A stretch of 64,000 nucleotides of DNA from Rahnella ecdela (GTDB lineage Bacteria > Pseudomonadota > Gammaproteobacteria > Enterobacterales > Enterobacteriaceae), in NCBI RefSeq assembly GCF_019049625.1, contig NZ_JAFMOY010000122.1, positions 1-64,000 of the forward strand, read 5' to 3'. Position numbers and translations under genes: made by a program. Below are positions 1 to 8,607 of this stretch, piece after piece (the first letter of the stretch is position 1; each line of letters starts with the position of its first letter). The notes below the pieces were generated by a model. It was not told the origin of the DNA. It did not search any database and worked only from the letters and a program-made list of their open reading frames with translations.

Positions 1-114
1 GCGGCAGTAGCGCGGTGGTCCCACCTGACCCCATGCCGAACTCAGAAGTGAAACGCCGTAGCGCCGATGGTAGTGTGGGGTCTCCCCATGCGAGAGTAGG
101 GAACTGCCAGGCAT
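1..114 (+). rRNA. rrf: 5S ribosomal RNA, 5'-truncated by the window edge
   Basis: The sequence matches the enterobacterial 5S rRNA from about its seventh base to its 3' end (GAACTGCCAGGCAT). The first six bases lie outside the window. It is the last rRNA gene of an rrn operon whose 16S and 23S genes are upstream. The tRNA-Asp and tRNA-Trp genes that follow are the arrangement of E. coli rrnC, so this is probably the rrnC-equivalent operon. Confidence 0.97.
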
Positions 115-210
115 CAAATTAGTAAAGAACGTGTTCCTTTTCCCCTGACAAGGAAAATAACAGGAACAAACAGGTATCAGCCGATTGCTGATGCGTGTGA
201 AAGAACCGGT

Positions 211-287
211 GGAGCGGTAGTTCAGTTGGTTAGAATACCTGCCTGTCACGCAGGGGGTCGCGGGTTCGAGCCCCGTCCGTTCCGCCA
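211..287 (+). tRNA. aspT: tRNA-Asp (GTC)
   Basis: A 77-base cloverleaf with encoded CCA. The anticodon loop reads CTGTCAC, giving anticodon GTC for aspartate. It sits 96 bases after the 5S gene and is probably co-transcribed with the rrn operon as a distal tRNA. Confidence 0.97.
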
Positions 288-300
288 CTTATTTGATTAT

Positions 301-320
301 GCCTGCTAATTTTAGCAGGC
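301..320 (+). other. Perfect hairpin between the two distal tRNAs
   Basis: GCCTGCTA and TAGCAGGC flank a four-base loop between tRNA-Asp and tRNA-Trp. There is no T tract, so it is not an intrinsic terminator. It is more likely a processing or stabilising structure in the rrn-tRNA precursor. That role is inferred. Confidence 0.6.
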
Positions 321-339
321 ATAATGTTAAGCGTCATTT

Positions 340-415
340 AGGGGCGTAGCTCAGTTGGTAGAGCACCGGTCTCCAAAACCGGGTGTCGCGAGTTCGAGTC
401 TCTCCGCCCCTGCCA
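340..415 (+). tRNA. trpT: tRNA-Trp (CCA)
   Basis: A 76-base cloverleaf with encoded CCA end and anticodon CCA (loop CTCCAAA). It is the final gene of the rrn transcript and is followed six bases later by an intrinsic terminator. Confidence 0.97.
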
Positions 416-420
416 TATTG

Positions 421-452
421 AAACCCTTCGCGAAAGCGAGGGGTTTTTTTTT
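421..452 (+). terminator. Intrinsic terminator of the rrn-tRNA transcript
   Basis: A GC-rich hairpin (AACCCTTCGC, GAAA loop, GCGAGGGGTT) runs into a tract of nine T residues directly after tRNA-Trp. It ends the rrn operon transcript. Confidence 0.92.
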
Positions 453-819
453 GCCTGTAATTTCTCCTCCTTTCAACCCGTGCTCATAAACCCTTCAATT
501 AAATTCCTTCCTTGCCCGTTGTTGCACCATTTAGGCTCAATATGTCTTATTTTCCTGGTTGTTTTTTGTCATGTTTTGGCTGAATACATGCACTAATTGA
601 TTGTTATCCCCGTATGTGACCCCGCTCATGCTCCCTTTTTTCCAGTGTACTAAACCTAATCATCGTCCTGTGACGACAAACCGCTCCTGACAATACTGTT
701 TTCATTCTTTTTCCTGACGTCGAGTCGTGAAAAATGAAGACAGAGGTCGGGTGAACGTCCTGGCCGTACCCTACGAGCCATAACAAAAAGTAGCTCAGAC
801 TACACGCGAGGAAAGAAAC
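453..819 (+). promoter_or_regulatory. Promoter region of the ytfQ operon (367 bases)
   Basis: This gap holds no gene I can support. At 615-630 there is a CRP-like half-matched site (TGTGA, six bases, TCATG), which would suit a sugar transporter, but the right half is weak. I found no clear GalR-type palindrome. A good ribosome-binding site (GAGGAAAG, about 807-814) precedes ytfQ. The -10 and -35 elements could not be assigned with confidence. Confidence 0.4.
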
Positions 820-1776
820 ATGTACAAACGCTTATTTGTGGCAGCAGCAGTGGCAACAGCACTTTGTGGCGCAGCTCATGCAGCTCCGCTGGTTGTTGGT
901 TTTTCGCAGATCGGCTCTGAGTCTGGGTGGCGTTCTGCAGAAACAAAAGTAGCTAAGTCCGAGGCTGAAAAACGCGGGATCACGCTCAAAATTGCTGATG
1001 CTCAGCAGAAACAAGAAAACCAAATCAAAGCCATACGCTCGTTTATCGCTCAGGGGGTGGATGCCATTTTCATTGCGCCTGTAGTGGCTACTGGCTGGGC
1101 TCCGGTTCTGACAGAAGCGAAAGAAGCCAAAATCCCGGTATTCCTGTTAGACCGTACAATCGAAGTCAGTGATCCTTCCCTGTACACCGCCGCTGTAGCG
1201 TCGGACAGCGTATATGAAGGTAAAGTAGCCGGAGACTGGTTAGTCAAAGATGTCGCCGGTAAGCCATGTAATGTTGTTGAATTACAAGGCACCGTGGGCG
1301 CCAGCGTCGCGTTAAACCGTAAGCAAGGCTTTGCAGATGCACTGAAAGCTGCGCCAAACGTCAAAATCATCCGTTCACAATCTGGTGACTTCACCCGTAG
1401 TAAAGGCAAAGAAGTCATGGAAAGCTTCATCAAGGCAGAACAAAACGGTAAGAACATTTGTGCCGTTTATGCCCATAACGATGACATGGCAATCGGTGCG
1501 ATTCAGGCCATCAAGGAAGCCGGTCTGAAACCTGGCTCGCAAATTAAAATCGTTTCAATCGATGGTGTTCCTGACATCTACAAAGCGATGTTAGCCGGTG
1601 AAGCGAATGCTTCTGTCGAACTGACGCCTAATATGGCAGGCCCTGCATTTGATGCCCTGATCGCAATGAAAAAGGATGGCACTCAGCCGAAGAAATTCAT
1701 TCAGACTCAGTCAGCGCTGATCCTGCCGGATATGGCGCAGAAAGAATATGACATGAAAAAAGACATGGGTTATTAA
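820..1776 (+). CDS. ytfQ: Galactofuranose ABC transporter, periplasmic binding protein
   Basis: A 318-residue periplasmic sugar-binding protein, the same length as E. coli YtfQ and very similar along its whole length. A signal peptide ends at AHA-AP (cleavage after about residue 21). The GSESGWR motif (residues 32-38) forms part of the sugar-binding site in the E. coli protein. YtfQ captures galactofuranose, and galactopyranose more weakly, and delivers it to the YtfT/YjfF channel. It is the first gene of a four-gene importer operon and has a strong ribosome-binding site. An intercistronic hairpin follows, in keeping with the usual excess of binding protein over the membrane parts. The location after an rrn operon is unlike E. 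coli K-12. Confidence 0.95.
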   Translation: MYKRLFVAAAVATALCGAAHAAPLVVGFSQIGSESGWRSAETKVAKSEAEKRGITLKIADAQQKQENQIKAIRSFIAQGVDAIFIAPVVATGWAPVLTEAKEAKIPVFLLDRTIEVSDPSLYTAAVASDSVYEGKVAGDWLVKDVAGKPCNVVELQGTVGASVALNRKQGFADALKAAPNVKIIRSQSGDFTRSKGKEVMESFIKAEQNGKNICAVYAHNDDMAIGAIQAIKEAGLKPGSQIKIVSIDGVPDIYKAMLAGEANASVELTPNMAGPAFDALIAMKKDGTQPKKFIQTQSALILPDMAQKEYDMKKDMGY

Positions 1777-1781
1777 GCCGG

Positions 1782-1814
1782 TTTACCGGCTTGCTTTTGC
1801 GGCAGGCCGGTAAA
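1782..1814 (+). other. Intercistronic hairpin after ytfQ
   Basis: TTTACCGGC at 1782-1790 pairs with GCCGGTAAA at 1806-1814, with further inner pairing possible. A short CGCC/GGCG hairpin follows at about 1829-1840. There is no proper T tract. The position between the binding-protein gene and the ATPase gene fits a partial terminator or an RNase-protecting structure that raises the level of ytfQ relative to ytfR. This role is inferred. Confidence 0.6.
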
Positions 1815-1860
1815 AATTATTCCCTTTTCGCCCTCTGGCGAATGCAGCAGGAGTAGTGAT

Positions 1861-3369
1861 GTGACGGATAATCCTGGTTCAGAAACACTGCTTGAAGTCC
1901 GCGGTTTATCCGTAGAGTTTCCAGGCGTGAAAGCACTGGAAAATGTCGACTTCACGCTTGAACGTGGCGAAATAGTGGCACTGTTAGGTGAAAATGGTGC
2001 AGGCAAGTCCACGATGATTAAAGCGCTTACCGGCGTTTATAGGCGCTCTTCCGGACACGTTTTCCTCAACGGAAAATCGATTGAACCTGTCAATACCGCT
2101 GATGCCCAGTCGCTTGGGATCGGCACGGTATATCAGGAAGTTAACCTTCTGCCTAATATCTCGGTTGCGGCGAATCTCTTCATCGGGCGCGAACCGACCC
2201 GATTCGGGCTGGTCAATCAGCGTAAGATGGAACAGCAGGCCGAAGCGCTTCTGGAAGGTTATGGCCTGCATCTGGATGTCAGCCAGCCTCTTTCCACCTA
2301 TTCCATTGCTATCCAGCAGATAGTGGCGATTGCGCGTGCCGTTGATCTTTCTGCGCAGGTATTAATTCTCGATGAGCCCACCGCCAGTCTGGATGCCAAA
2401 GAAGTCAGCATGTTGCTCGATATTCTCATCCAGTTGCGCGACAAAGGTGTCGGGATGATTTTCGTCACCCATTTCCTCGATCAGGTTTATCGGATCAGCG
2501 ACCGGATAACGGTTTTACGTAACGGCAAACGGGTGGGATCTGAACGTACTGCCGATCTGCCACGTATCGATCTGGTGCCGATGATGCTGGGGCACAGTTT
2601 TGATGAAAGCCTGCTTAAACGCACAGAGCACCGTAATGTAACGGGCGAGCCTTTGGTGGATTTCAAAGATTATGGTCGCCGCGGGGTGATTGAAAATTTC
2701 GATCTGAAAGTGCGACGTGGCGAAATCGTAGGGCTTGCCGGTTTACTGGGGTCAGGGCGAACAGAAACCGCGCAGCTGATCTTCGGTATCAAAGGCCATG
2801 ACAGCGGCAGTGCGCTGGTTGATGGTAAATCAGAAACCATCACTACTCCCCGTAAAGCAGCGAAACTTGGGTTTGGTTACTGTCCGGAAGATCGCAAAAC
2901 CGACGGCATTATCGGGGCCGCGACAGTGCGTGAAAATATCATACTTGCCTTACAGGCACAGCGCGGCTGGTTGCGTCCTCTGCCGATGAAAGAGCAGCAT
3001 CAGATCGCCGAAAAATTTATCAAACTGCTCGGTATCCGCACACCCGGAACAGAGCAGGAAATTCAGTATCTCTCCGGCGGTAATCAGCAAAAAGTGCTTC
3101 TTTCCCGCTGGCTGGCGACCCATCCCCGTTTCCTCATTCTCGATGAACCCACCCGTGGAATTGACGTCGGTGCTCACGCAGAAATCATCCGTCTGATTGA
3201 GAAACTTTGTGATGAAGGGCTGGCCTTACTGGTCATTTCATCTGAACTGGAAGAGTTGTCGGGTTATGCCGACCGGATCGTGGTGTTACGCGACCGCCGT
3301 CATATTACCCAAATCGAGCAGGCTGAAATCTCCGTGCCAGCCATTATGAAAGCCATTGCGGCGCAATGA
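1861..3369 (+). CDS. ytfR: Galactofuranose ABC transporter, double ATP-binding protein
   Basis: A 502-residue sugar-importer ATPase of the MglA/RbsA/YtfR type, with two fused nucleotide-binding domains. The first domain has a complete Walker A (GENGAGKST, residues 43-51) and Walker B (LILDEPTASLD). The second has the degenerate P-loop usual for this family (GLLGSGRTE), but a full signature (LSGGNQQK) and LILDEPTRGID. It drives uptake through YtfT and YjfF. The start is GTG at 1861, with a GCAGGAG ribosome-binding site upstream; an ATG two bases earlier is followed at once by a stop codon. Confidence 0.94.
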   Translation: MTDNPGSETLLEVRGLSVEFPGVKALENVDFTLERGEIVALLGENGAGKSTMIKALTGVYRRSSGHVFLNGKSIEPVNTADAQSLGIGTVYQEVNLLPNISVAANLFIGREPTRFGLVNQRKMEQQAEALLEGYGLHLDVSQPLSTYSIAIQQIVAIARAVDLSAQVLILDEPTASLDAKEVSMLLDILIQLRDKGVGMIFVTHFLDQVYRISDRITVLRNGKRVGSERTADLPRIDLVPMMLGHSFDESLLKRTEHRNVTGEPLVDFKDYGRRGVIENFDLKVRRGEIVGLAGLLGSGRTETAQLIFGIKGHDSGSALVDGKSETITTPRKAAKLGFGYCPEDRKTDGIIGAATVRENIILALQAQRGWLRPLPMKEQHQIAEKFIKLLGIRTPGTEQEIQYLSGGNQQKVLLSRWLATHPRFLILDEPTRGIDVGAHAEIIRLIEKLCDEGLALLVISSELEELSGYADRIVVLRDRRHITQIEQAEISVPAIMKAIAAQ

Positions 3370-3379
3370 GGAGATATCG

Positions 3380-4399
3380 ATGAGCAACAGGAGTCTGCCA
3401 ATGACGGGAAGACCGCGCAAAGTAAGATTTGTGTTTCCTAAAGGTGCTACGCAAATCGGCGCCTTTATCGCCATATTAGTGATCGACAGCCTGGTCGCGC
3501 CCGGATTTTTCTCTATTCATATTCAGGATGGCCGTCTGTTTGGCAGCCTGGTGGACATATTCAATCGCGGCGCTCCCGTCGCATTGCTGGCTCTGGGGAT
3601 GACGCTGGTGATCGCCACTGGCGGTATCGATCTTTCAGTCGGGGCTGTGATGGCAATAGCGGGTGCGACCGCGGCGACCATGACCGTTCAGGGATATCCG
3701 CTGGCGATCGTATTACTGGCGTCAATTGGTGTTGGCGCGATATGCGGCTTGTGGAATGGATTCCTGGTCGCCGTCCTGCAGATACAACCGATTGTTGCCA
3801 CGCTGATGCTGATGGTTGCCGGAAGGGGCATCGCGCAGCTGATTACGGAAGGGCAGATCGTCACGTTTGAACACAACGGTTTATCGCAGTTTGGCAGCGG
3901 CTCTCTGTTCTATCTGCCAATGCCGGTGATTATTGCCGTCGTCATGTTGGTACTGGTGTGGGCACTGACGCGCAAAACGGCGCTCGGGCTGTTTATTGAA
4001 TCTGTCGGTATCAACATCCGTTCTGCTTACAACGCCGGTGTAAATGCCCGTCTGGTACTGATTTCGACTTACGTTATCTGCGGCATTTGCGCTGCTGTCG
4101 CAGGCGTTATCGTGACGGCTGATATCCGCGGTGCCGATGCCAATAACGCCGGTTTATGGCTGGAGCTCGATGCAATTCTTGCTGTTGTCATCGGTGGCGG
4201 TTCGCTGCTGGGCGGACGCTTTAACCTGCTTCTTTCAGTGGTCGGTGCGCTGATTATTCAGGGGATGAATACAGGTATTCTGCTTTCCGGCTTTAAACCG
4301 GAGTTTAATCTGGTCCTGAAAGCCCTGGTGGTTCTCGCCGTGCTGGTGGTTCAGTCACCCCGCGTTTCATTAAGTAATCTGTTTCGGAGGAAGGGATAA
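3380..4399 (+). CDS. ytfT: Galactofuranose ABC transporter permease YtfT
   Basis: A 339-residue inner-membrane permease of the BPD_transp_2 (ribose/galactose) family with about nine or ten hydrophobic segments. It carries the conserved TGGIDLSVGAVMA segment near the cytoplasmic coupling region. The start at 3380 is chosen because GAGGAG lies just upstream and translation from there gives MSNRS. A longer frame from a TTG at 3356 would overlap the ytfR end and lacks a good ribosome-binding site. Its stop overlaps the yjfF start by one base (TAATG), so the two permease subunits are probably translationally coupled. Confidence 0.93.
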   Translation: MSNRSLPMTGRPRKVRFVFPKGATQIGAFIAILVIDSLVAPGFFSIHIQDGRLFGSLVDIFNRGAPVALLALGMTLVIATGGIDLSVGAVMAIAGATAATMTVQGYPLAIVLLASIGVGAICGLWNGFLVAVLQIQPIVATLMLMVAGRGIAQLITEGQIVTFEHNGLSQFGSGSLFYLPMPVIIAVVMLVLVWALTRKTALGLFIESVGINIRSAYNAGVNARLVLISTYVICGICAAVAGVIVTADIRGADANNAGLWLELDAILAVVIGGGSLLGGRFNLLLSVVGALIIQGMNTGILLSGFKPEFNLVLKALVVLAVLVVQSPRVSLSNLFRRKG

Positions 4400-5385
4400 T
4401 GCTTAAAAGAAATCTGCCCCTGCTGATTACTATTGTGGTTTTTCTGGCCGGATATGCTTACTGCTTCACGCAGTTTCCGGGGTTTGCGTCCACGCGCGTA
4501 TTCTTTGATTTACTGACGGACAACGCATTCCTCGGCATTGTCGCGGTCGGTATGACATTCGTTATTCTCTCCGGTGGCATCGACCTTTCTGTGGGCTCGG
4601 TTATCGCTTTCACGGGCGTATTGCTGGCGAAACTGATCGGCACTTACGGCGTAGCACCGGGTTACGCGTTCGTCATTGTGCTGCTGATGGGTGCGCTTTT
4701 CGGGGCGCTGATGGGCTGGATCATCGATACGCTGAAATTGCCTGCTTTCATCATCACGCTGGCGGGCATGTTTTTTGTGCGCGGGATGAGTTTTATCGTC
4801 TCGGAAGAATCGTTACCGATTAACCATCCGGTTTACGATTTTCTGGCCAATTATGCCTGGAAAATGCCCGGAGGAGGCCGTTTCACTTTACTGGCTCTGG
4901 TCATGCTGCTGGTGGTGTTCGGCGGGATTATTCTGGCGCATCGTACACGATTTGGTAACAACGTTTACGCCGTTGGCGGAAGTAATGTCTCGGCAGCGCT
5001 GATGGGAGTACCGGTTCGTCATACTACGATTCATATCTACATGCTCTCAAGCACGCTGGCCGTGTTATCTGGCATCATTTTTTCGCTGTATACGTCGGCG
5101 GGTTACGCACTTGCCGCCAGCGGCGTTGAGCTCGATGCTATCGCTTCTGTAGTCATTGGCGGCACGTTGCTGAGCGGCGGCGTAGGCACAGTGTTAGGCA
5201 GTCTGTTTGGCGTTCTCATTCAGGGGCTGATACAAACCTACATTACCTTCGATGGCACGCTCAGCTCGTGGTGGACCAAAATCGTGATGGGCGTTTTGCT
5301 GTTCATCTTCATCGGATTGCAAAAAGGCATGGGCACCTTCTGGACAGCCAGAAGAGCGCGTCATCCAAGGCCTGAGCCGTCCTGA
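4399..5385 (+). CDS. yjfF: Galactofuranose ABC transporter permease YjfF
   Basis: A 328-residue permease, close to the E. coli YjfF length of 331. It has the family signature SGGIDLSVGSVIAF and multiple membrane-spanning segments. It pairs with YtfT to form a heterodimeric channel. It is the last gene of the importer operon. Only 13 bases separate it from the 3' end of the convergent hdfR, and I see no clear intrinsic terminator in that gap. Confidence 0.93.
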   Translation: MLKRNLPLLITIVVFLAGYAYCFTQFPGFASTRVFFDLLTDNAFLGIVAVGMTFVILSGGIDLSVGSVIAFTGVLLAKLIGTYGVAPGYAFVIVLLMGALFGALMGWIIDTLKLPAFIITLAGMFFVRGMSFIVSEESLPINHPVYDFLANYAWKMPGGGRFTLLALVMLLVVFGGIILAHRTRFGNNVYAVGGSNVSAALMGVPVRHTTIHIYMLSSTLAVLSGIIFSLYTSAGYALAASGVELDAIASVVIGGTLLSGGVGTVLGSLFGVLIQGLIQTYITFDGTLSSWWTKIVMGVLLFIFIGLQKGMGTFWTARRARHPRPEPS

Positions 5386-5398
5386 ACCAGAACGGCTT

Positions 5399-6223
5399 TC
5401 AGAAATTAGTGAGCAGCGGTGTTTTGAGTAACTGACGGATCAGAACCTGCTGATCGCTGGTTTGCAGCCAGACAGCGTACAGCGGGCGGATCACCGGAGG
5501 GATCTCTTCATGCACCGCCAGCTGCGGGTATTCCTTCGCCCAATGCGCAGGCAGGAAAGCGCAACCGCCGGTGTTTTCCAGCAACTGACGCGTCAGATGC
5601 GCAGACGTTGTTGTCAGCACCGGTTCCTGATCGCTGTTTTGCAGTTTTTCCTGCTGAGGAAAATCTGCGCCCCATTCCAGTTTCACATACGGGGGATGTT
5701 CTTCCCTGACCGTTTTCTGTGATGAAAAAAGTCGTAACGAGAAATTACCTAACAGCTGGCTTGAAAGCTCATCCATCTTCGGCGGTTCGGTGGTTATCAG
5801 TAAATCCAGTTGTCTTTCATGCAATTGTTTGACCAGTGACTGGCGAAGGGCGATGCGTGCCTCGAGCCTCAGCGTGCCTCGCTGAGTGTAAAGCGACTGC
5901 ATCCAGGGTGTCAGATAGGCTTCCCAGAGCGATGCTGTCGCGCCAATCGACAATTCCGTGTGCTGTAATGAGCGCACTACCTCTTTTTTCGCCATCTGCC
6001 AGGTCGACATCAGATTCTCTGCGTAAGGCAGCAGGCGCTCTCCTGCGGGCGTTAAGCGGATGTTATTGCGATGCCGTGTGAATAAATTGGCGCCAAGTTG
6101 GGTTTCCAGTTGTCGGATACGAAAGCTGACAGCAGATTGCGTCAGATAAAGGGATTCCGCCGCCCGACCAAAGTGGCGAGTTCTACTGACCTCCAAAAAG
6201 GTTTTCAGTAATTCCGTGTCCAA
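5399..6223 (-). CDS. hdfR: LysR-family transcriptional regulator HdfR
   Basis: A 274-residue LysR-type regulator. The N-terminal winged helix (residues about 1-60, with [20 protein letters not shown] and the [11 protein letters not shown] recognition helix) is nearly identical to E. coli HdfR, which represses flhDC and activates gltBD. The start is taken as TTG at 6223 because that gives MDTELLKTF as in E. coli and has GGAG upstream; another in-frame TTG at 6235 would add four residues. The C-terminal effector domain is more divergent. It is divergent from maoP and shares that promoter region. Confidence 0.93.
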   Translation of the reverse strand: MDTELLKTFLEVSRTRHFGRAAESLYLTQSAVSFRIRQLETQLGANLFTRHRNNIRLTPAGERLLPYAENLMSTWQMAKKEVVRSLQHTELSIGATASLWEAYLTPWMQSLYTQRGTLRLEARIALRQSLVKQLHERQLDLLITTEPPKMDELSSQLLGNFSLRLFSSQKTVREEHPPYVKLEWGADFPQQEKLQNSDQEPVLTTTSAHLTRQLLENTGGCAFLPAHWAKEYPQLAVHEEIPPVIRPLYAVWLQTSDQQVLIRQLLKTPLLTNF

Positions 6224-6288
6224 AACTATCTCCAATATTTTTTGTCGTTAAGATTTAAATGTTTTGTTTTACACAATGTCAAGCCTAA

Positions 6289-6305
6289 CTAATACTCCGC
6301 GCCAT
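6289..6305 (+). promoter_or_regulatory. maoS: maoS-like 17-bp site
   Basis: CTAATACTCCGCGCCAT, just upstream of maoP, matches the E. coli maoS element as I remember it (CTAATACTCCTCGCCAT), with one base different. In E. coli this site acts in cis with MaoP to impose long-range DNA mobility rules on the Ori macrodomain. The exact E. coli sequence is from memory, so the assignment needs checking. Confidence 0.7.
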
Positions 6306-6341
6306 AACAGCACGACCATGAGAGAATTAGGAGCGTGTCAG

Positions 6342-6680
6342 ATGGCGGAAAGCTTCACCACGACAAATCGTTTTTTTGATAATAAACATTACCCTCGCGG
6401 GTTCTCCCGGCATGGCGATTTCACCATTAAAGAAGCGCAAATGCTAGAACGTTACGGCTTTGCTTTTAACGAGCTGGATCTGGGAAAACGTGAGCCTGCT
6501 ACCGACGAAGAAAAACTGTTCCTGGAGGTTTGCCGCGGTACACGTGAACCTGTGACAGACGCAGAAAAAGTGTGGAACAAATACATTGTCCGCACCCGTC
6601 GTCCGAAGAAATTCCACACGTTGTCTGGCGGTAAACCGCAGGCTGACGCTGTAGAAGACTACACGGAAAGCGATGACTAA
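6342..6680 (+). CDS. maoP: Ori macrodomain organisation protein MaoP
   Basis: A 112-residue protein, the same length as E. coli MaoP (YifE) and highly conserved, including the opening [20 protein letters not shown] and the acidic tail ending in ESDD. With maoS it organises the Ori region into a macrodomain. The start at 6342 has TAGGAG upstream and matches the E. coli N-terminus; an upstream in-frame extension lacks homology. It lies between hdfR (divergent) and yifB (convergent), as in E. coli, and an intrinsic terminator follows directly. Confidence 0.95.
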   Translation: MAESFTTTNRFFDNKHYPRGFSRHGDFTIKEAQMLERYGFAFNELDLGKREPATDEEKLFLEVCRGTREPVTDAEKVWNKYIVRTRRPKKFHTLSGGKPQADAVEDYTESDD

Positions 6681-6683
6681 TGA

Positions 6684-6707
6684 AACGGGGCGATGCCCCG
6701 TTTTTTT
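6684..6707. terminator. Terminator between maoP and yifB
   Basis: ACGGGGC-GAT-GCCCCGT is followed by seven T residues on the plus strand and ends maoP transcription. On the minus strand it lies at the 3' end of yifB and overlaps the yifB stop codon (6706-6708), but it has only three A residues upstream of the stem, so reverse termination would be weaker. Confidence 0.9.
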
Positions 6708-8241
6708 ATGCCAGACTCTTATGCAGAGTTAACAATAGCCTATCCATGCTGCGATAGCTCAGCGCCTCAGCAATATGTCTTCTTTCGATGGCCTCCACAC
6801 CGCCCAAATCAGCCAATGTTCTCGCGACTTTCAGAATGCGATGCCAGGCTCTGACCGACAATCCCAGTTTATGCAGCACCTCTTCGAGAAATTCCGCATC
6901 CGCTTTGGTTAATACGCAGTACGTTTCCACTTCGCTGCTGCTCAGATGGGCGTTGATTTTTCCCGCGCGCTTTAACTGAATTTCTCTGGCGATCAGCACC
7001 CGTTCTCGCACTTGTGCACTGCTTTCCCGGAGAGTGGGAGTATGGTTTTGCTGACTCAAAATGCCGGGCGGCAGCAGCGGGACTTCAATCGAAAGATCGA
7101 ACCGATCGAGGAAAGGCCCGGAAAGACGGCTCAGATAACGTAAAACCTGCTGTGGCGGAGTGCGGTTATGGATGCCCTGATAATGCCCGGTCGGACTGGG
7201 ATTCATCGCGGCAATCAGCTGCGCTCTTGCCGGATAGCGGACTTTCGCCCTTGCGCGGGAAATCGTGATTTCGCCGGATTCCATTGGCTGGCGCAACGCA
7301 TCCAGAACCTGCCGCTGAAATTCAGGCAACTCGTCGAGAAATAGCACGCCGTTATGGGCCAGCGATATTTCCCCCGGTCTGGGCAGCGAACCACCGCCGA
7401 CAAGCGCACTCATCGACGTACTGTGATGGGGGGCCCGAAATGGCCGGACGCGTGAAAACCCGCCGTCTTCTTCCGGGTTATACACCAGACTGGCGATGGC
7501 GGCGGTTTCTAACTTTTCCTCATTGGTCAGCGGTGGCAACAATCCCGGCAAACGGCTCGCCAGCATGGTTTTTCCTGTGCCGGGGGGGCCTATCAGCAAT
7601 AAGTTATGGCCACCAGCCGCCGCGACCTCCAGTGCGCGTTTGGATTGTTCCTGACCGATGATCTCAGAAATGTCAGGCTGATTTGCCTGAACCGGTGGAT
7701 GAGTGGGAAATTCGATGGCAGGCAAATTGTCTTCGCCCTGCAAAAATGCGCAGACCTGCAACAAATGCCCGGCAACTTTTGCAACGCCGGGATCAAGCAG
7801 CGTCATTTCCGTTTGATTATTTTGCGGCAGGATGAGTATCCGGCCAGCTTTTTGCGCCTCAAGTGCCGCCGGAATTGCGCCATTCACGCTGCGTAACGCA
7901 CCGGAAAGCCCGAGTTCTCCCACAAACTCGTATTCCTCGAGCTTATCCCCCTGAAGTTGCTCAGAAGCCACCAGTATCGCCAGAGCAATGGATAAATCAT
8001 ACCGGCCGCCTTCTTTAGGCAAATCGGCTGGCGCGAGATTTACGGTGATACGTTTTGCCGGAAAAGTGAATCCGCAGTTGATGATGGCACTGCGCACCCG
8101 ATCCCTGGCCTCTTTGACGGTGGTTTCCGGTAACCCGACCAGTGTCAGAGCCGGTAAACCGTTGCTGATATGTACTTCGACCGAGACGCCGGGTGCCTGA
8201 ACACCCAGTGAGGCGCGGGTATGCACCACGGCTAATGACAT
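6706..8241 (-). CDS. yifB: YifB/ComM-family magnesium-chelatase-like AAA+ ATPase
   Basis: A 511-residue protein of the YifB/ComM family (506 residues in E. coli). The N-terminal third is the ChlI-like domain (VEVHISNGLPALTLVGLPE). The AAA+ core has Walker A GPPGTGKT and the segment AHNGVLFLDELPEF, and the C-terminus is the Mg-chelatase lid. ComM of Vibrio is a branch-migration helicase in natural transformation; the role in non-competent enterics is less clear but is probably also DNA branch migration. The start at 8241 gives MSLAVVHTRA, as in E. coli. The order hdfR-maoP-yifB is conserved. Confidence 0.94.
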   Translation of the reverse strand: MSLAVVHTRASLGVQAPGVSVEVHISNGLPALTLVGLPETTVKEARDRVRSAIINCGFTFPAKRITVNLAPADLPKEGGRYDLSIALAILVASEQLQGDKLEEYEFVGELGLSGALRSVNGAIPAALEAQKAGRILILPQNNQTEMTLLDPGVAKVAGHLLQVCAFLQGEDNLPAIEFPTHPPVQANQPDISEIIGQEQSKRALEVAAAGGHNLLLIGPPGTGKTMLASRLPGLLPPLTNEEKLETAAIASLVYNPEEDGGFSRVRPFRAPHHSTSMSALVGGGSLPRPGEISLAHNGVLFLDELPEFQRQVLDALRQPMESGEITISRARAKVRYPARAQLIAAMNPSPTGHYQGIHNRTPPQQVLRYLSRLSGPFLDRFDLSIEVPLLPPGILSQQNHTPTLRESSAQVRERVLIAREIQLKRAGKINAHLSSSEVETYCVLTKADAEFLEEVLHKLGLSVRAWHRILKVARTLADLGGVEAIERRHIAEALSYRSMDRLLLTLHKSLA

Positions 8242-8607
8242 GCTTTTTCCTTTGCTGTGAGATTTCCTGACGGCAGCATGCCTGAGCCTGAAACTCTTGC
8301 GCAGAGAAGATTTGCACGATGCGTACCATCGCGAAGAAATAGTCTGTAAGTCAGCCAGTTAACACCAACAGATGCGAAGGACGCCGCAACTGCTGCAATA
8401 CTCATTAACAGTTTGATGTGTTCGGAAACAAATTAGCCCGCTAATTAAGTTGCTGGTTATACAAAGTGAGGTGTTTAATTTGATTGTATTTAACAATAAA
8501 TAAACAAATGCGAATCATTGATTAACATCTCGCGGCCTTACTGAGGGTTTTCCGGAACGCTCCGGTGAGTGCATAACCTACAGCTATTCCGGAATAGGGA
8601 TACACCC
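8242..8607 (+). promoter_or_regulatory. Intergenic region with candidate operators upstream of the MFS gene
   Basis: This 366-base gap contains no gene I can support. It holds a palindrome, AATTAGC-CC-GCTAATT, at 8431-8446 and two copies of TTCCGGAA at 8550-8557 and 8587-8594. The second copy lies just before the ribosome-binding site of the transporter gene. These look like regulator-binding sites, but no cognate regulator is encoded next door. The divergent yifB promoter must also lie here. Confidence 0.4.

Noticed and set aside
8508-8526. A Fur-box-like stretch before the MFS gene
   Set aside because: Only one half resembles the consensus, and the gene has no evident link to iron.
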